From Solwaraspora sp. WMMD406 (GTDB taxonomy: Bacteria > Actinomycetota > Actinomycetes > Mycobacteriales > Micromonosporaceae), in assembly GCF_029626025.1 (NCBI RefSeq), contig NZ_JARUBF010000001.1:6108001-6172000 (forward strand): 64,000 nucleotides of DNA, in the 5' to 3' direction. Both the position numbers and the translations under genes were made by a program. The notes beneath the pieces were generated by a model. The model had not been told where the DNA came from. It worked only from the letters and a program-made list of their open reading frames with translations, and did no database searches. Of this stretch, positions 38,801 through 48,520 are shown piece after piece (the stretch's first letter is position 1; each line of letters starts with the position of its first letter).

Positions 38801-39230
38801 GCAGCTCGGCCCGGCTGGCGACGCCGTCGGGGTAGGCGACGATCAACGGCAGATCGTCTCGGGCGGCGTCGTGGTAGCCGTACGAGATCAGGTTGGTGAT
38901 GTTGAACAGTTGGCGGTCGAGCACCCCGGCGGCGATCAGCGGCTGCGCGTCCATCGGTACGACGTACTGGCCGTCCGCGCCGTGGCGGGTGATGAACCTC
39001 AGGTGGGACCGACCGGGCGCGGGTCGCACGGCGGTCCCCTCGGCGGTACGGACGACCTGGTCCCCGCTGATCAGTGTGACGGTGTGGGCGGGCTCTGGTT
39101 GGTCGGTGGCGGCGGGTGGTGGTGCCGCCGCTCGGTTGGCGGAGGCGACGCCGGGCTGGGCGAAGCCGATCCCGGTCGCGACGAGGACGGCCGCGAGGGT
39201 GGCGGCCGTGACTGTCCGGACTGAGTGCAT
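35865..39230 (-). CDS. Secreted subtilisin-family (S8) serine protease
   Basis: A 1121-residue precursor. A signal peptide (TVTAATLAAVLVATGIGFAQPGVASA) is followed by a propeptide-like region and the S8 domain with Asp230 (VAVLDSGID), His262 (GHGTHVAS), Asn358 (AAGNSG) and Ser437 (GTSMSTPH), all intact. The long C-terminal part (about residues 490-1121) is beta-rich with fibronectin-like segments and probably aids stability or substrate binding. Large proteases of this layout are common in sporulating actinobacteria. A GGGGAGG ribosome site precedes the ATG, with a promoter about 100-130 bases upstream. Confidence 0.93.
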   Translation of the reverse strand: MHSVRTVTAATLAAVLVATGIGFAQPGVASANRAAAPPPAATDQPEPAHTVTLISGDQVVRTAEGTAVRPAPGRSHLRFITRHGADGQYVVPMDAQPLIAAGVLDRQLFNITNLISYGYHDAARDDLPLIVAYPDGVASRAELPAGLRITQELAAIDGAAARAGKATAARFWAGLTNAATATEGPTRRPYRIWLDGKRRLLLDRSAAQIGAPAAHAAGLTGAGVTVAVLDSGIDATHPDLVGTVARSRNFTDDPDPADLVGHGTHVASIIAGSGAASGGANRGVAPDATLISGKVCESSWCTESAILAGMHWAAERQDASVINLSLGGWDSPEIDPLEQAVETLTARTGALFVIAAGNSGQERTVASPGSADAALTVGAVDRDDTLADFSSRGPRTGDDAVKPDLTAPGVGIVAARAAGTTLDEPVGEHYVAASGTSMSTPHVAAAAALLAQRRPDWAAGQLKAALMASAAPSAGATAYQQGAGRVDVARAVTQPVTTQPASVSFGRSAWPHHDDEPVAKTVTYRNSGTEPLTLTLSLGAVDPTGAPAPPGMFTHDATEVTVPAGGTADVTVTTDTSVEGPDGVYSGHLVATGGDVDVVTPFGIHKEVESYQVTLRHLDQTGAPTTGYWTLAIGLDQPVDAMPWSDDPDGEVTLRLPAGRYGLTSVVERLVGEREWQTAVLAEPNFRLDADATVTFDARAGKPVRMSIPEETARTALVDVSLRFERDNGGAGVGLLTESFDGLTTGQFGTPPPDGEFSSAIASQWLRPDDEGGFADSPYFYGLSELFADRLPTGLTRTYRPRDLATVRHQFRGTNPGGGTDRFVFPGHTGLDPGAWAIVVPVELPGVRVEHHNVTRTLSWSSYLEFSRPVEGEDWPQYTALLVSLPQRYQPGKGTQDTWNAAPYGPAFPASPSPSGWVSRQGNLIAVDIPMFSDAHGHPGTSLTSTARTALYRDGKLVGQTEEPGYGWFEVPRRHADYRLEVSATRDVSDLSTTVSGIWTFPSGPVARQRTDLLPVLAVRFAPKLDPANTAPAGRVVDIPFTVTHQPGVTGIGVRKPTVEVSYDGGDSWQRAEVTSAKAGWTATVRHPKQDGYVSLRATVVDRAGNTLEQTIHQAYRITVR

Positions 39231-39329
39231 GGAACCTCCCCGATCGACGTCGGACGAGACGTCAAGGTCGTGTGCGAGGTCCCAGAGTTACATACCGGAT
39301 ATGCCCTTAGGCACTTCGAAACACGGGGC

Positions 39330-39359
39330 AAAATAGACACTTTGCCGTCGCAAGATCAA
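39330..39359 (-). promoter_or_regulatory. Candidate promoter of the S8 protease gene
   Basis: On the minus strand TTGATC (39359-39354) and TATTTT (39335-39330) are separated by 18 bases, in an AT-rich patch about 100 bases upstream of the start codon. Confidence 0.55.
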
Positions 39360-39362
39360 CAA

Positions 39363-42300
39363 TTAGTGATGCGACGGCGACACGACTGGCTGATGGCCGC
39401 CGAGCCAGGGGACCACGTCGGTGTCACCGAGGGGGTGGGAGAAGAGGAAACCCTGCCCGAACCCGCAGCCCAGATCACCCAGCAGGTTGCGATCGACAAC
39501 CGTCTCGATGCCTTCCGCCACCACATCCAGGTCGAGAGTGTGTGCCAGGCGAATGATCCCGTCCACCAGCGACCGCTGCCGGCGCGAGTCCGCGATCTCG
39601 GCGGTGAACGAACGGTCGATCTTGAGAACGTCGATCGGTAGCTGACGCAGGTAGCCCAGCGCGGAGAAGCCGGTGCCGAAATCGTCGATCGCCATCCGGA
39701 CCCCGAGCTCCCGCAAGCGCGCCAGATCAGCCCAGATGTGATCGTCGGAGCCCAGCAGCAGACTCTCGGTGAGTTCCAACATCACCAGGCTGGGATCCAA
39801 CCGGGCAGCGGCGAGCTCCCGCTGGACCTTCCCGATGAAGCCGGTACCTCGGAACTGCCGGGCCGACACGTTGACACTCACGTACGGCACCCGGCCGGAC
39901 GACGGGCACGCCGGCCAGCGCGTCGCCGCCGCGATCGCCCGACCCAGCACCCAGTCGCCGATCGGCTCGATCAGACCGGTCTCCTCCGCCAGCTCGATGA
40001 ACTGCACCGGCTGCAGCAGCCCCAGCGTCGGATGCCGCCAACGCAGCAGCGCCTCCAGACCGACCGCGTCACCGGTGGCCAGATCGACGATCGGCTGGTA
40101 CTCGATTGCGAAGTCCGTTTCCGGCACCGCCCGCTCCAGCGCGGCCCGCAACTCCATCCGGCGGACCAGGCTGACGTGCAACGCCGGCTGATAGCGCCGC
40201 CACCGCCCCTTGCCGGCCCGCTTCGCCACATACAGCGCCAGGTCGGCGTGGCGGAGCAGTTCCTCGGTGCCGGTCGCGTCGACGGTCGTCGCCACGCCGA
40301 CGGTGACCGCCCCGCCGACCACCCGGTCGGCCAGACGGAACGGCTCGGCGAACGCGGCCACCACCCGCTCGGCGATCCGCTCGACCACCGTCGGGTCGGC
40401 CGCGTCGTCGATCAACGCGGCGAACTCGTCGCCGCCCAGTCGCGCGACGGCGTCGGCCGAGCCCAAGGTGACGGCCAACCGGTTGGCGACGGCGATCAGC
40501 AGCTCGTCACCGGCCGCGTGGCCCATCGTGTCGTTGACCACCTTGAAGTCGTCCAGATCGATGAAGAGCACCCCGACGTCGTGGCTCCCCCGCTGGGCCC
40601 GGACCACCGCCTGCTGGACCCGGTCGTGAAACAACACCCGGTTGGCCAGCCCGGTCAGCGAATCGTGGAACGCCCGATGCGTCAACTCCCGCTCCAGCCG
40701 CCGCCGTTCGGTGACGTCCCGCAACGTGATCACCAGTCCCCGTACGGTCCGGTCGGTGCGCAAGTCCCGACAACGCACCTCGACCTGGACCACGCCGCCG
40801 TCGGCGTGCCGCAACCGCCAGTCCTCCCAGTCACGCGGCTCGCCGGACGAGCGGACCAGGCCGAGCCCTTCGGCGACCCGCTCCCAGTCGTCCGGATCCA
40901 CCAGATCGGCAACGGTCGTCCCGGCCGGTGCCGTACGGCCGAGCACCGTCTCGATCGCGGGACTGGCGTAACCGATCCGGTCGCCGTCGTCGACGATCAG
41001 GATGACGTCGGAACTGTGCTGCACCAGGGTCCGAAAGTACGCCTCGGCGTCCCGTCGGTTGATCTCGTCACCGAGCCGCACCCGTTCCAGGGCCATCGCG
41101 GCCTGACCCGCCAGCACCTCGATCGCGTCGCGCAACACCCCGAGTACGGCAGTCTCCGCCGACACCAGCAGCACACCGGCCCGGGGACCAGCGCCCGGAA
41201 CACCGGAGCCGGCGCCAGCGCCAGCGGCAGGACCGGGCCATCGGCCGACGGCACCCGATCCGGCGTCGGGCAGGGTGCCGCGTCCGGCGCTCAGGCCGTC
41301 GGACACGCCGCGCCCGGCGATCAGGCCGCCGGCCGGTCGGCGACCGTTGACCCGGGCATCGTCGACCGGCGGGCCGGCGGGCCGGCGTTCCGGCAACACC
41401 AGTGGGCAGAGCAGAGCGAACGGGAACGCCCCCAGCTGCCGGGCCAGGACCGGCGCGAGCGCCGGACGCCGCAGCAGACGGGTCCGCCGTACCGCGATCG
41501 TCGACGGGGTCAAGGTGCCGGACGCGGTCGCCGGGACCGCCGGACCCCAGATGCTGCTCGCCAACGCCGGCACCCCGCCGGACCGGTTGAGCACCAGCAC
41601 GATCCGATGCTCGACGCCCTCCGGCATGATCCGCGCCACACCGGCCCGGACGGCCCGATCCACCTCGCCGACGTCGGCAGCGGACACCAACGCCGCGCAC
41701 GCGTCGCGCAGACCCTGCTCCCGCCGTACGGTCTGCCGATGTGCCGCGAGGACGTCGCCGAACCGGCTGAGGACCAACGCGAACACCACAGCAGAGGTGA
41801 TCGCGAGCATGGCACCGTCGCGGACCCGGCCGGTCATCGCCTCGACCAGCAGAATCGCCGGGGCGATCATCGTGGCGAGGATCAGCAGCACCGCCCAGGG
41901 CCGGCTGACCTTGCTCTGTTCCACGTCCAAGGGCTCGGACAGATCCGCCATCGACGGATGCAGGCCGGCCGCTCCCCAGCTCGCGTAGAGCAGCAGCCAG
42001 CCTGATTCGATCGGCCCGCCCGGCTGCCACTGTGCTCCGAGCGTGATCAGTCCGTAGAGGACGTCCGAGACCAACATCCCGGCCGCGCCGGTGATCAGCA
42101 GCAACAGCGCCGGGGTACGGGGGTTCGTCGCGAACAGCCGGATCATCACCGCCAGGATCAGCAGATCGCCGAGGGCGTACGCGGCCAGCAAGGACCGCTG
42201 CGCCTGGCTGAGCCCGGGCGCGGTGATGTACGGCCCGACGAGGAAGATCCAGGCGAGCAACGCGGCGGTGCAGAGGAACGTGAGGACGTCGAGCAGTCGG

Positions 42301-42638
42301 GCTCGGTCACCGATCACGCGTGCGCCCCGGGTGAGGCTGAACAGCCCGACCGCGGCCAGGACGAATACCACCAGATAACAAAGTTCCGTAAAAATCGAAT
42401 CCGGAAATACGGCATACGCCGTGTCACCGGCCGCGAGAGTGACCACTGCGGCGGCCAGGCACCACCAGGCAAGCACCCGCTTCGGCCGGTACCGCCGGAT
42501 GCCGAATACGATGCCGACGCCGCCGAGCACCCCGAGCGCCGGCCAGATGAACGGATGCCAGGCCGGTGCGGCGAACACCCCGGCCGACAGGACGATCATC
42601 ACGATGGCGTACCCGCTGATGCGTTTCCGGACCGACAC
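39363..42638 (-). CDS. Membrane-bound PAS-GGDEF-EAL cyclic-di-GMP protein
   Basis: A 1091-residue protein from a GTG with GAGGGGAGG upstream. The N-terminal third holds about ten membrane helices (for example YAIVMIVLSAGVFAAPAW). It is followed by a GAF-like segment with Ala/Gly-rich inserts, a PAS domain (DVILIVDDGDRIGYASPAIE), a GGDEF domain with the intact motif (RLGGDEFAALIDD), and an EAL domain with LEALLRW, VSVNVSARQF and IDDFGTGFSALGYL intact. Both c-di-GMP synthesis and hydrolysis are therefore possible. The signal and balance of activities are unknown; in actinobacteria c-di-GMP governs development through BldD. Confidence 0.92.
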   Translation of the reverse strand: MSVRKRISGYAIVMIVLSAGVFAAPAWHPFIWPALGVLGGVGIVFGIRRYRPKRVLAWWCLAAAVVTLAAGDTAYAVFPDSIFTELCYLVVFVLAAVGLFSLTRGARVIGDRARLLDVLTFLCTAALLAWIFLVGPYITAPGLSQAQRSLLAAYALGDLLILAVMIRLFATNPRTPALLLLITGAAGMLVSDVLYGLITLGAQWQPGGPIESGWLLLYASWGAAGLHPSMADLSEPLDVEQSKVSRPWAVLLILATMIAPAILLVEAMTGRVRDGAMLAITSAVVFALVLSRFGDVLAAHRQTVRREQGLRDACAALVSAADVGEVDRAVRAGVARIMPEGVEHRIVLVLNRSGGVPALASSIWGPAVPATASGTLTPSTIAVRRTRLLRRPALAPVLARQLGAFPFALLCPLVLPERRPAGPPVDDARVNGRRPAGGLIAGRGVSDGLSAGRGTLPDAGSGAVGRWPGPAAGAGAGSGVPGAGPRAGVLLVSAETAVLGVLRDAIEVLAGQAAMALERVRLGDEINRRDAEAYFRTLVQHSSDVILIVDDGDRIGYASPAIETVLGRTAPAGTTVADLVDPDDWERVAEGLGLVRSSGEPRDWEDWRLRHADGGVVQVEVRCRDLRTDRTVRGLVITLRDVTERRRLERELTHRAFHDSLTGLANRVLFHDRVQQAVVRAQRGSHDVGVLFIDLDDFKVVNDTMGHAAGDELLIAVANRLAVTLGSADAVARLGGDEFAALIDDAADPTVVERIAERVVAAFAEPFRLADRVVGGAVTVGVATTVDATGTEELLRHADLALYVAKRAGKGRWRRYQPALHVSLVRRMELRAALERAVPETDFAIEYQPIVDLATGDAVGLEALLRWRHPTLGLLQPVQFIELAEETGLIEPIGDWVLGRAIAAATRWPACPSSGRVPYVSVNVSARQFRGTGFIGKVQRELAAARLDPSLVMLELTESLLLGSDDHIWADLARLRELGVRMAIDDFGTGFSALGYLRQLPIDVLKIDRSFTAEIADSRRQRSLVDGIIRLAHTLDLDVVAEGIETVVDRNLLGDLGCGFGQGFLFSHPLGDTDVVPWLGGHQPVVSPSHH

Positions 42639-42898
42639 AAGCCTCCCCTCAGGCCACGTGCTGGATGACCGTCGGGCGCGGACGGCACGCCAGGCGGCGT
42701 CCAATCCGCCTACCGACGGAGGACGACACATCCACCGCTCGGTTTACCAGTCGGAGAAGCACTTTGCCATACCTCTGCCGGACAATGGTCACCGACGATG
42801 AGTTGCCGGTGTGGGCGGCAATTGTGGATCGGACCCGCCACGGCGGCCGGACAGTACGGTTCACCAGGGCGGACGAATAGCGCGCCGTCGCCGCCGGG

Positions 42899-43651
42899 TC
42901 AGCGTGTTCCGTCGAGCACCGTCGGCGGGCTGATCGCGAAGCGGGCCTCGACCACGGCGTGCACGGTCTGCACCTGCGGGTCGAGGTCGATCTCGGGAAC
43001 CTCGCCCGGGGCCATCTCCATCGCGCCGAAACCACGGGCTGCACCGCGCAGCATCATCGGCTGGGGAGCGGACATGCCATGGTCGGCGAGCTCGATCAGC
43101 CCGGTCACCTCGGCGCCGAGAGCCAAGGCGTACTCCCGCGCCCGGCTGATCGCTTCGTCGATCGCCGCCCGACGGGCCTGTGCCAGGGCCGGACTGTCCG
43201 GGCGCAACGCCCACCACGGACCGCTGATCCGGGTCTGATCCTGGTCGGCGAGGCGGAGCATCAACTCACCGAGCACAGTGAAGTCGACCACCGTGACGGT
43301 GGTGCCGACGCTGGCGTGGTAGGCGCTGACCCGCTCACTCGAGCGCTTCAGCTCAGGCCGTACCAGCAGGCTGCCGGTCTCCCGGCGCTCGATCGCCGGT
43401 CCGTAACCGTCGATCAGGGACCGAACGGCGTCGCCGCGCTCCGCGAGGCGGGCCAGAGTGCCCGGTCGGTCCTTGCCCCGGGCGGTCACGGTGACGCTGA
43501 ACCGGGCGAGTTCGGGCGGGACCTCGCGGGTCGTCTCACCCCGTACCGCCAGAACGGGGGCGACCTGCGCGCGGCCACCCGGCCGGTCGCTGGACACCGA
43601 CCGGTCACCGGATACCGATTGGTCGCCGCGGCTCACGCTGTCATCCGCCAT
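42899..43651 (-). CDS. SIMPL domain-containing protein (DUF541)
   Basis: About 250 residues from the ATG at 43651. The start is uncertain because no clear ribosome site is visible and 23 further in-frame codons exist. After a low-complexity Ser/Asp-rich leader containing repeated VSxD motifs comes the SIMPL fold (VRGETTREVPPELARFSVTV, later RAREYALALGAEVTGLIELAD). Members of DUF541 are often periplasmic or surface-associated in other bacteria, but no signal peptide is present here. The function is unknown. Confidence 0.8.
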   Translation of the reverse strand: MADDSVSRGDQSVSGDRSVSSDRPGGRAQVAPVLAVRGETTREVPPELARFSVTVTARGKDRPGTLARLAERGDAVRSLIDGYGPAIERRETGSLLVRPELKRSSERVSAYHASVGTTVTVVDFTVLGELMLRLADQDQTRISGPWWALRPDSPALAQARRAAIDEAISRAREYALALGAEVTGLIELADHGMSAPQPMMLRGAARGFGAMEMAPGEVPEIDLDPQVQTVHAVVEARFAISPPTVLDGTR

Positions 43652-43779
43652 GTCAGCCAGCCTACGGCCGGCCGCCGATCCGAGCCATCCCAGCGGACCG
43701 ACCACTGCCGGCCCGACCACGTCGACCCGCCGGTCCCCGTGGCCGGGACCGTGCCACTCGACCGTGCTACGGGACCGGG

Positions 43780-44934
43780 CTATCCGAGCCGCGCGACCGC
43801 AGCCGCGACCCGCTCGTCGCTCGCCGTCAGAGCGACCCGCACCTGGTGTTGACCCGCTGGGCCGTAGAACGATCCAGGAGCGACGAGGATGCCGCGGCTG
43901 GCGAACCAGTCCACCGTCGACCAGCAGTCCTCGTCGCGACCTGTCCAGAGATAGAGGCCGGCGGCGGAGTGGGTGACGGTGAAACCAGCACCGGTCAGGG
44001 CCGCGCGCAGCCGATCTCGCCGGGCGGCGTACCGGGCACGTTGATCCCGTACGTGGTCCTCGTCACCGAGGGCGGCGATCATCGCGGCCTGCACCGGTGC
44101 CGGCACGATCAGCCCCGCGTGCTTCCGGATCGCCAGCAGCTCCCGCACGATCCGCTCGTCACCGGCGACGAACCCGGCCCGGTAGCCGGCCAGGTTGCTG
44201 CGCTTGGAGAGCGAATGCACCGCGATCAGTCCGCTCAGGTCCCCGCCGTTGACCTGGTCGGAGAGGATGGACACCGGCTGTTCCTCCCAGCCGAGGCAGT
44301 GGTAGCACTCGTCACTGGCCACCACCGCGCCCCGCTCCCGGGCCCAGGCGACCACCTTGCGCAGATGCGCGACGGGCAGCACCTGCCCGGTGGGATTGCT
44401 CGGCGAGTTGACCCAGACCAGCCGGACGCGGCTGGTCGGACCGATCGCGGTCAGCGAGTCGGTCCGCACCACGTCGGCACCGGCCAGTCGCGCGCCCACC
44501 TCGTAGGTCGGATAGCAGACCTGCGGAATCACCACGGCGTCGCCGGATCCGAGCCCCAGCAGGGCGGGCAAACCGGCGACGAGTTCCTTGGAGCCGATCG
44601 TCGGGAGTACCCCGAGACCGTCGGTCGGGGCGTCGCACCAGCAGACGCACCAGTCCCGTACGGCCGCCCGCAACTGTGGCGAGCCGGCGGTCATCGGGTA
44701 GCCGGGGGTGTCCGAGGACGCCCGCAACGCCTCCTGGACGGTGGCGGGCACCGGGTCGACCGGGGTACCCACCGAAAGGTCGACGATCCCGTCGGGATGC
44801 CGTGCCGCGAGCGTCTTGGCCGGCTCCAACAGGTCCCACGGGAAATCCGGCAGGTCAGCGGAGCGGGCCCGGCGACGGGACCGGTCGGCTTCGCCGACCG
44901 GACCGACCGCCAGACCCGCTCTACCGGCAGTCAG
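43780..44934 (-). CDS. dapC: N-succinyldiaminopimelate aminotransferase
   Basis: A fold-type I PLP aminotransferase of about 384 residues. The catalytic lysine is in [22 protein letters not shown] and [11 protein letters not shown] bind cofactor; [12 protein letters not shown] is typical for this DapC group. It makes N-succinyl-LL-diaminopimelate with glutamate. The gene directly follows fdxA, as in mycobacteria. There is no ATG, GTG or TTG in frame near the expected start. A CTG at 44934 overlaps the fdxA stop as CTGA with GGAG upstream, and is proposed as the start; a TTG at DLLEPAK would remove part of the N-terminal arm. Confidence 0.88.
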   Translation of the reverse strand: MTAGRAGLAVGPVGEADRSRRRARSADLPDFPWDLLEPAKTLAARHPDGIVDLSVGTPVDPVPATVQEALRASSDTPGYPMTAGSPQLRAAVRDWCVCWCDAPTDGLGVLPTIGSKELVAGLPALLGLGSGDAVVIPQVCYPTYEVGARLAGADVVRTDSLTAIGPTSRVRLVWVNSPSNPTGQVLPVAHLRKVVAWARERGAVVASDECYHCLGWEEQPVSILSDQVNGGDLSGLIAVHSLSKRSNLAGYRAGFVAGDERIVRELLAIRKHAGLIVPAPVQAAMIAALGDEDHVRDQRARYAARRDRLRAALTGAGFTVTHSAAGLYLWTGRDEDCWSTVDWFASRGILVAPGSFYGPAGQHQVRVALTASDERVAAAVARLG

Positions 44935-45257
44935 TGTGCATCTCCGCGAGGCGGCTGGGCGGCGACGAACGGCGTGTCCTTCTCCACCTTGCCGATCTTG
45001 GAAGCACCGCCGGGGGACCCGAGATCCTCGAAGAACTCGTAGTTGGCGGTGGTGTAGTCCTTCCACTGCTCCGGCACGTCGTCCTCGTAGAAAATCGCCT
45101 CGACCGGACAGACCGGTTCGCAGGCACCGCAGTCGACGCACTCATCGGGGTGGATGTAGAGCATCCGATTGCCCTCGTAGATGCAATCGACCGGGCACTC
45201 CTCGATGCATGCCTTGTCGAGAACATCGACGCACGGCTCGGCGATGATGTAGGTCAC
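44931..45257 (-). CDS. fdxA: Seven-iron ferredoxin FdxA
   Basis: A 108-residue protein from GTG with a GAGAGGAAGG site. The cysteine pattern of a 3Fe-4S/4Fe-4S ferredoxin is clear: [21 protein letters not shown] for the first cluster region and [17 protein letters not shown] for the second. It transfers electrons, for example to cytochromes P450 or other reductases. It is the first gene of an fdxA-dapC operon with overlapping stop and start. Confidence 0.95.
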   Translation of the reverse strand: MTYIIAEPCVDVLDKACIEECPVDCIYEGNRMLYIHPDECVDCGACEPVCPVEAIFYEDDVPEQWKDYTTANYEFFEDLGSPGGASKIGKVEKDTPFVAAQPPRGDAH

Positions 45258-45336
45258 TGGCCTTCCTCTCCGCACGACATGCCGCGATCGCCCGCGGCAG
45301 TTCGAGCCTAGTATCTCGCCGGAGAGGGGGTGGATC

Positions 45337-46446
45337 GTGCTCCGGCCACAGGATGTGGGACGCCGCGTGGTAGTCCGCAAGATTATAGGTGTCGGCGCGG
45401 GCCGTCCGCGCTACACCGATCATCTCGGCCTGCTCGCCGAGATGACCGAGACAGAGCTCACGGTCCTGACCCGGCACGGCCCGCGCCAGGTGCCGTTGAC
45501 CGAGGTGCACCGCAGCAAGATCGTGCCCGCCTCGGCCAGCACCTCGGCCCGCCAGGCCGCCAGCCGGGACGCCGCCCGGGTCACCCGGTTGGAGCTGGTG
45601 GCCAACGAAGCGTGGCCCGCGCCGGAACAGCACCGCCTCGGCGACTGGCTACTGCGGGCGGCGGACGGGTGGACCGGACGGGCCAACTCGGCGCTGCCGC
45701 TCGGCGACCCCGGCCGACCGTTGCCGGCCGCGATCGACGCGGTCCGGACCTGGTACGCCGAGCGCGGGCTCCCACCGCAGTTCAACGTACCGCTGCCGGC
45801 CGCCGCGCCGGTCGCCGAGGAACTCGCCCGTGGCGGCGGGTGGCGGACCCGGCCGCTGGTGCTGGTGCAGACGGCGCCGCTGGCCGAATTGGTGGCCCGC
45901 GCCACCGAACGACCCGACCTGCCGGCGGTACGGCTCGACCCGCGACCATCGGCGGGATGGCTCGCTCTGGCCACCGCCAGCAAGTCCCCCACCCGGCCCG
46001 ACGCCGCCACCCCGGCTGCCGCCGGCCCGGCCGGCACCACCTCCACCGGCACTACCGGTGGCACCGGTGCCACCGGAGACTCGGTCACGCTGCCGGCGGC
46101 GGCACGCCATCTGCTCACGACAGGCAACTCGGTGCGGTTCGCACACCTGGCCGACGGCGACGACCTGCTGGCCATCGCCCGTGCCTCGCTCAGCGCCGAC
46201 GGCCACTGGTGCGCGGTGCTCCTGGTGGAGGTGGTGCCGTCGGCACGTCGTCGCGGCCTGGCGACGCACCTACTGCGGGCGATCGCGCACTGGGCCGGAC
46301 ACGAGATGGGTGCCCGGACCGCGTTTCTGCAGGTCGAGCAGCGCAACCCGGCGACCGAGCTCTACCGTCGGCTCGGCTTCACCACGCACCACGCGTACCT
46401 GCCCTGGCAGGCGGTCAGCGACGGACCACTCGACGCGGCTTGCTGA
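45337..46446 (+). CDS. GNAT-family N-acetyltransferase
   Basis: A 369-residue protein from GTG. The C-terminal GNAT domain shows the acetyl-CoA motif ([22 protein letters not shown]) and the closing strand [22 protein letters not shown]. The N-terminal 60 residues form a small beta-domain ([25 protein letters not shown]), and a Thr/Gly-rich linker precedes the GNAT core. It is divergent from fdxA. The acceptor is unknown. It should not be read as MshD, since two full GNAT domains are not evident. Confidence 0.85.
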   Translation: MLRPQDVGRRVVVRKIIGVGAGRPRYTDHLGLLAEMTETELTVLTRHGPRQVPLTEVHRSKIVPASASTSARQAASRDAARVTRLELVANEAWPAPEQHRLGDWLLRAADGWTGRANSALPLGDPGRPLPAAIDAVRTWYAERGLPPQFNVPLPAAAPVAEELARGGGWRTRPLVLVQTAPLAELVARATERPDLPAVRLDPRPSAGWLALATASKSPTRPDAATPAAAGPAGTTSTGTTGGTGATGDSVTLPAAARHLLTTGNSVRFAHLADGDDLLAIARASLSADGHWCAVLLVEVVPSARRRGLATHLLRAIAHWAGHEMGARTAFLQVEQRNPATELYRRLGFTTHHAYLPWQAVSDGPLDAAC

Positions 46447-46879
46447 GTTTGGTCTCCGCGTACCGCTTCAGCGACTGCGACCGGTAGTCCCAGCCGAGCG
46501 CGGTGAGCAGCAGATAGCCGATCACGATCCCGCCCAGCGAGAAACCGAGATAGAGCCATACCTGGGAGAAGAACGCCCCGGCCCCGTTGGAAAACGCGTG
46601 GTCACCGCTGACGAACGGCCCGACGAAGATCGTCAACACCAGCGCGGCGAGCACCGTCGCGGCGAGGTCGCCGCTCCACCGGTCGACCGGGCTACGCCGG
46701 CCCCAGACGAACGCGACCGAACCGAGAACGACCGCGATGACGGCGAACATCGCCAACGAGAGCCGATCCTGCACCTCGCTGTCCGTATCGAACGCGAACC
46801 GGGTGATCAGCCTCGCCACCACGTTGACCGCGAACAGTGCCACCGCGAGCACACCGACCGGCAGCCATCGCTGCCTCAT
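46415..46879 (-). CDS. Four-helix membrane protein
   Basis: A 154-residue protein with four membrane helices: VGVLAVALFAVNVVARLI, LAMFAVIAVVLGSVAFVWG, LAATVLAALVLTIFVGPFV, and VWLYLGFSLGGIVIGYLLL, with a basic C-terminal tail. Its 3' end overlaps the convergent acetyltransferase gene by 32 bases. No family was recognised. Confidence 0.75.
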   Translation of the reverse strand: MRQRWLPVGVLAVALFAVNVVARLITRFAFDTDSEVQDRLSLAMFAVIAVVLGSVAFVWGRRSPVDRWSGDLAATVLAALVLTIFVGPFVSGDHAFSNGAGAFFSQVWLYLGFSLGGIVIGYLLLTALGWDYRSQSLKRYAETKLSKPRRVVRR

Positions 46880-46982
46880 CGCTACCTCCGATCAGATGCA
46901 CACCGAAAGACCGCACAGACTCACACCGAGAACGTCGATCGGTTCGACGTACCGAAATTCTAGGGAGTCAACGACGGTCGCG

Positions 46983-47525
46983 TCAGCTCCCACCGGTCGG
47001 TCCGATCCCACCGGTCGGTCCGATCCCGCCGTCCGATCCGGGCGGTGACGGCGGCGTACGCCGAGCCGCCGCCGGCTGGGACAGGATCATGCGGAACGCG
47101 ATCACGGCGTAGGCGATCGCCCCCGCGAAGATCACCGCGAACCCGACCCAGTTGTTCCCCGCCAGCAGGATGTCCCCCTCGGTGGTCCCACCGGCCGCCA
47201 GCACCATCACCGCGAACCAGGCCGCCGCCGGCAACGCCAACGCCCACCGGGCACCGACCACCCGGACCGCGAACCAGCTGAGCCCCACGTTGGTGACCAC
47301 CGCGATCAGGACCGAGACTCCCACCAGGTGTCCACCGACCCGTACGGTGGCCAGCAGCAACTCCAGGACGGCGGCGAGCAACGCCGCGACGGTGGCGAGC
47401 ACGCCGCCGACGGTGCGCAGCCCCAGATCGACGAACCGGCGCCAGCGGGCCGGCGCCGACGGCTCGGCCACCGGCACCATGTCCTCCACCGCCGTCAGCT
47501 GGTCGGACGTCCCAGGCCAGGTCAC
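46983..47525 (-). CDS. Membrane protein encoded after mshB
   Basis: A 180-residue protein with four membrane helices ([83 protein letters not shown]). It ends in a GGIGPT repeat encoded by two perfect 18-base units (46989-47024). Its ATG overlaps the mshB stop by four bases, so it is translationally coupled to mycothiol synthesis. The function is unknown. Confidence 0.78.
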   Translation of the reverse strand: MTWPGTSDQLTAVEDMVPVAEPSAPARWRRFVDLGLRTVGGVLATVAALLAAVLELLLATVRVGGHLVGVSVLIAVVTNVGLSWFAVRVVGARWALALPAAAWFAVMVLAAGGTTEGDILLAGNNWVGFAVIFAGAIAYAVIAFRMILSQPAAARRTPPSPPGSDGGIGPTGGIGPTGGS

Positions 47526-48469
47526 CGAAGCGGCGCTCCAGCGACCGACGGGCCGGAACCCGGCGGACCGACGAGGGGTACGCCAGCGAACAGGTCGCTT
47601 TCCCAGCCGTACGGCCCGGCGCCCGGCCCACGGTCGCCGTAACCGAGGGTGAAGTATTCCACGCCCATGAACTCGCCGCCGAAGTTACCGGCGATCGAGT
47701 AGAGCCAGGAGCTGTCCGGGATCTGCGTGGCATGCGCGCGCATCGCGGCGACCTTCGCGGCGTACTCTTCGGTGCCGTCGATCCGCGCGGCGATTTCCGG
47801 GTCGGGCGTCCCGAACGGCAGGTCGTCGGCCGTCTCGACACCGGCGAACGGGTTGTTGGCGGCCCCCCGGAACGCGTCGATGCCGGCGGCGAGAACGCTC
47901 TTGGGCATCGCCGTCCAATAGATCTTGGCAGGTCCGAACCCGGCTGCGGCGGCCAGTTCAGCGGCCCGCATGGTCACCCGGTGCGCCTGGATGTGGTCCG
48001 GGTGCCCGTAGAACCCGTTGTCGTCGTAGGTGATCACCACCTGGGGCTGGAGCTCTCGCATCACGTCGAGCAGGTATCCGGCCGCTTCGTCGAGATCGGC
48101 CTGCCAGAACGCCCGAGGATGGTCGTTGGTGGGCAGCCCCATCATGCCGGAGTCCCGGTAACGGCCGGCCTCGCCCAGGAACCGGTGGTCGGCCACGCCA
48201 AGCGCCGCGCAGGCCGCCGCCAGCTCGGCGATCCGGTAGCCGCCCAACTGGTCGGCCTGCCCGGCGGCGATCCCGGCCAACGCCGGGACGTGCACCTCGC
48301 CCTCCTCACCGAGGGTGCAGGTGACCAGGGTGACGTGGGCACCGGCGGCGGCGTAACGGGCCATCGTGGCACCGGTACCGATCACCTCATCGTCAGGATG
48401 TGCGTGCACCAGCAGAAGCCGTCGAGCGGCGAGGTCGGTCACCCGGGCAACTTTACGCCGGATGGGCAT
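47522..48469 (-). CDS. mshB: Mycothiol biosynthesis deacetylase MshB
   Basis: A 315-residue LmbE-family metallohydrolase. The zinc motif [15 protein letters not shown] is near residue 23 and the second ligand motif GHPDHIQAH follows in the middle; [11 protein letters not shown] is typical for MshB. It removes the acetyl group from GlcNAc-Ins in mycothiol synthesis. Mycoredoxin in this window fits the same redox system. An alternative GTG start at 48442 is possible; neither start has a strong ribosome site. It is divergent from the S9-family gene with 51 bases between them. Confidence 0.92.
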   Translation of the reverse strand: MPIRRKVARVTDLAARRLLLVHAHPDDEVIGTGATMARYAAAGAHVTLVTCTLGEEGEVHVPALAGIAAGQADQLGGYRIAELAAACAALGVADHRFLGEAGRYRDSGMMGLPTNDHPRAFWQADLDEAAGYLLDVMRELQPQVVITYDDNGFYGHPDHIQAHRVTMRAAELAAAAGFGPAKIYWTAMPKSVLAAGIDAFRGAANNPFAGVETADDLPFGTPDPEIAARIDGTEEYAAKVAAMRAHATQIPDSSWLYSIAGNFGGEFMGVEYFTLGYGDRGPGAGPYGWESDLFAGVPLVGPPGSGPSVAGAPLR

Positions 48470-48520
48470 CCACTCGAATTACCGGTCCCATCGCTGAACA
48501 GCCGGTTCTACGATCCGGGA

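Noticed and set aside
42785-42880. 31-codon plus-strand ORF (MVTDDELPVWAAIVDRTRHG...) between the GGDEF/EAL and SIMPL genes
   Set aside because: It reads plausibly, but it is very short, has no clear ribosome site and no recognised family.
45337-46446. GNAT protein as mycothiol synthase MshD because mshB is near
   Set aside because: MshD has two full GNAT domains; only one acetyl-CoA motif is visible here.
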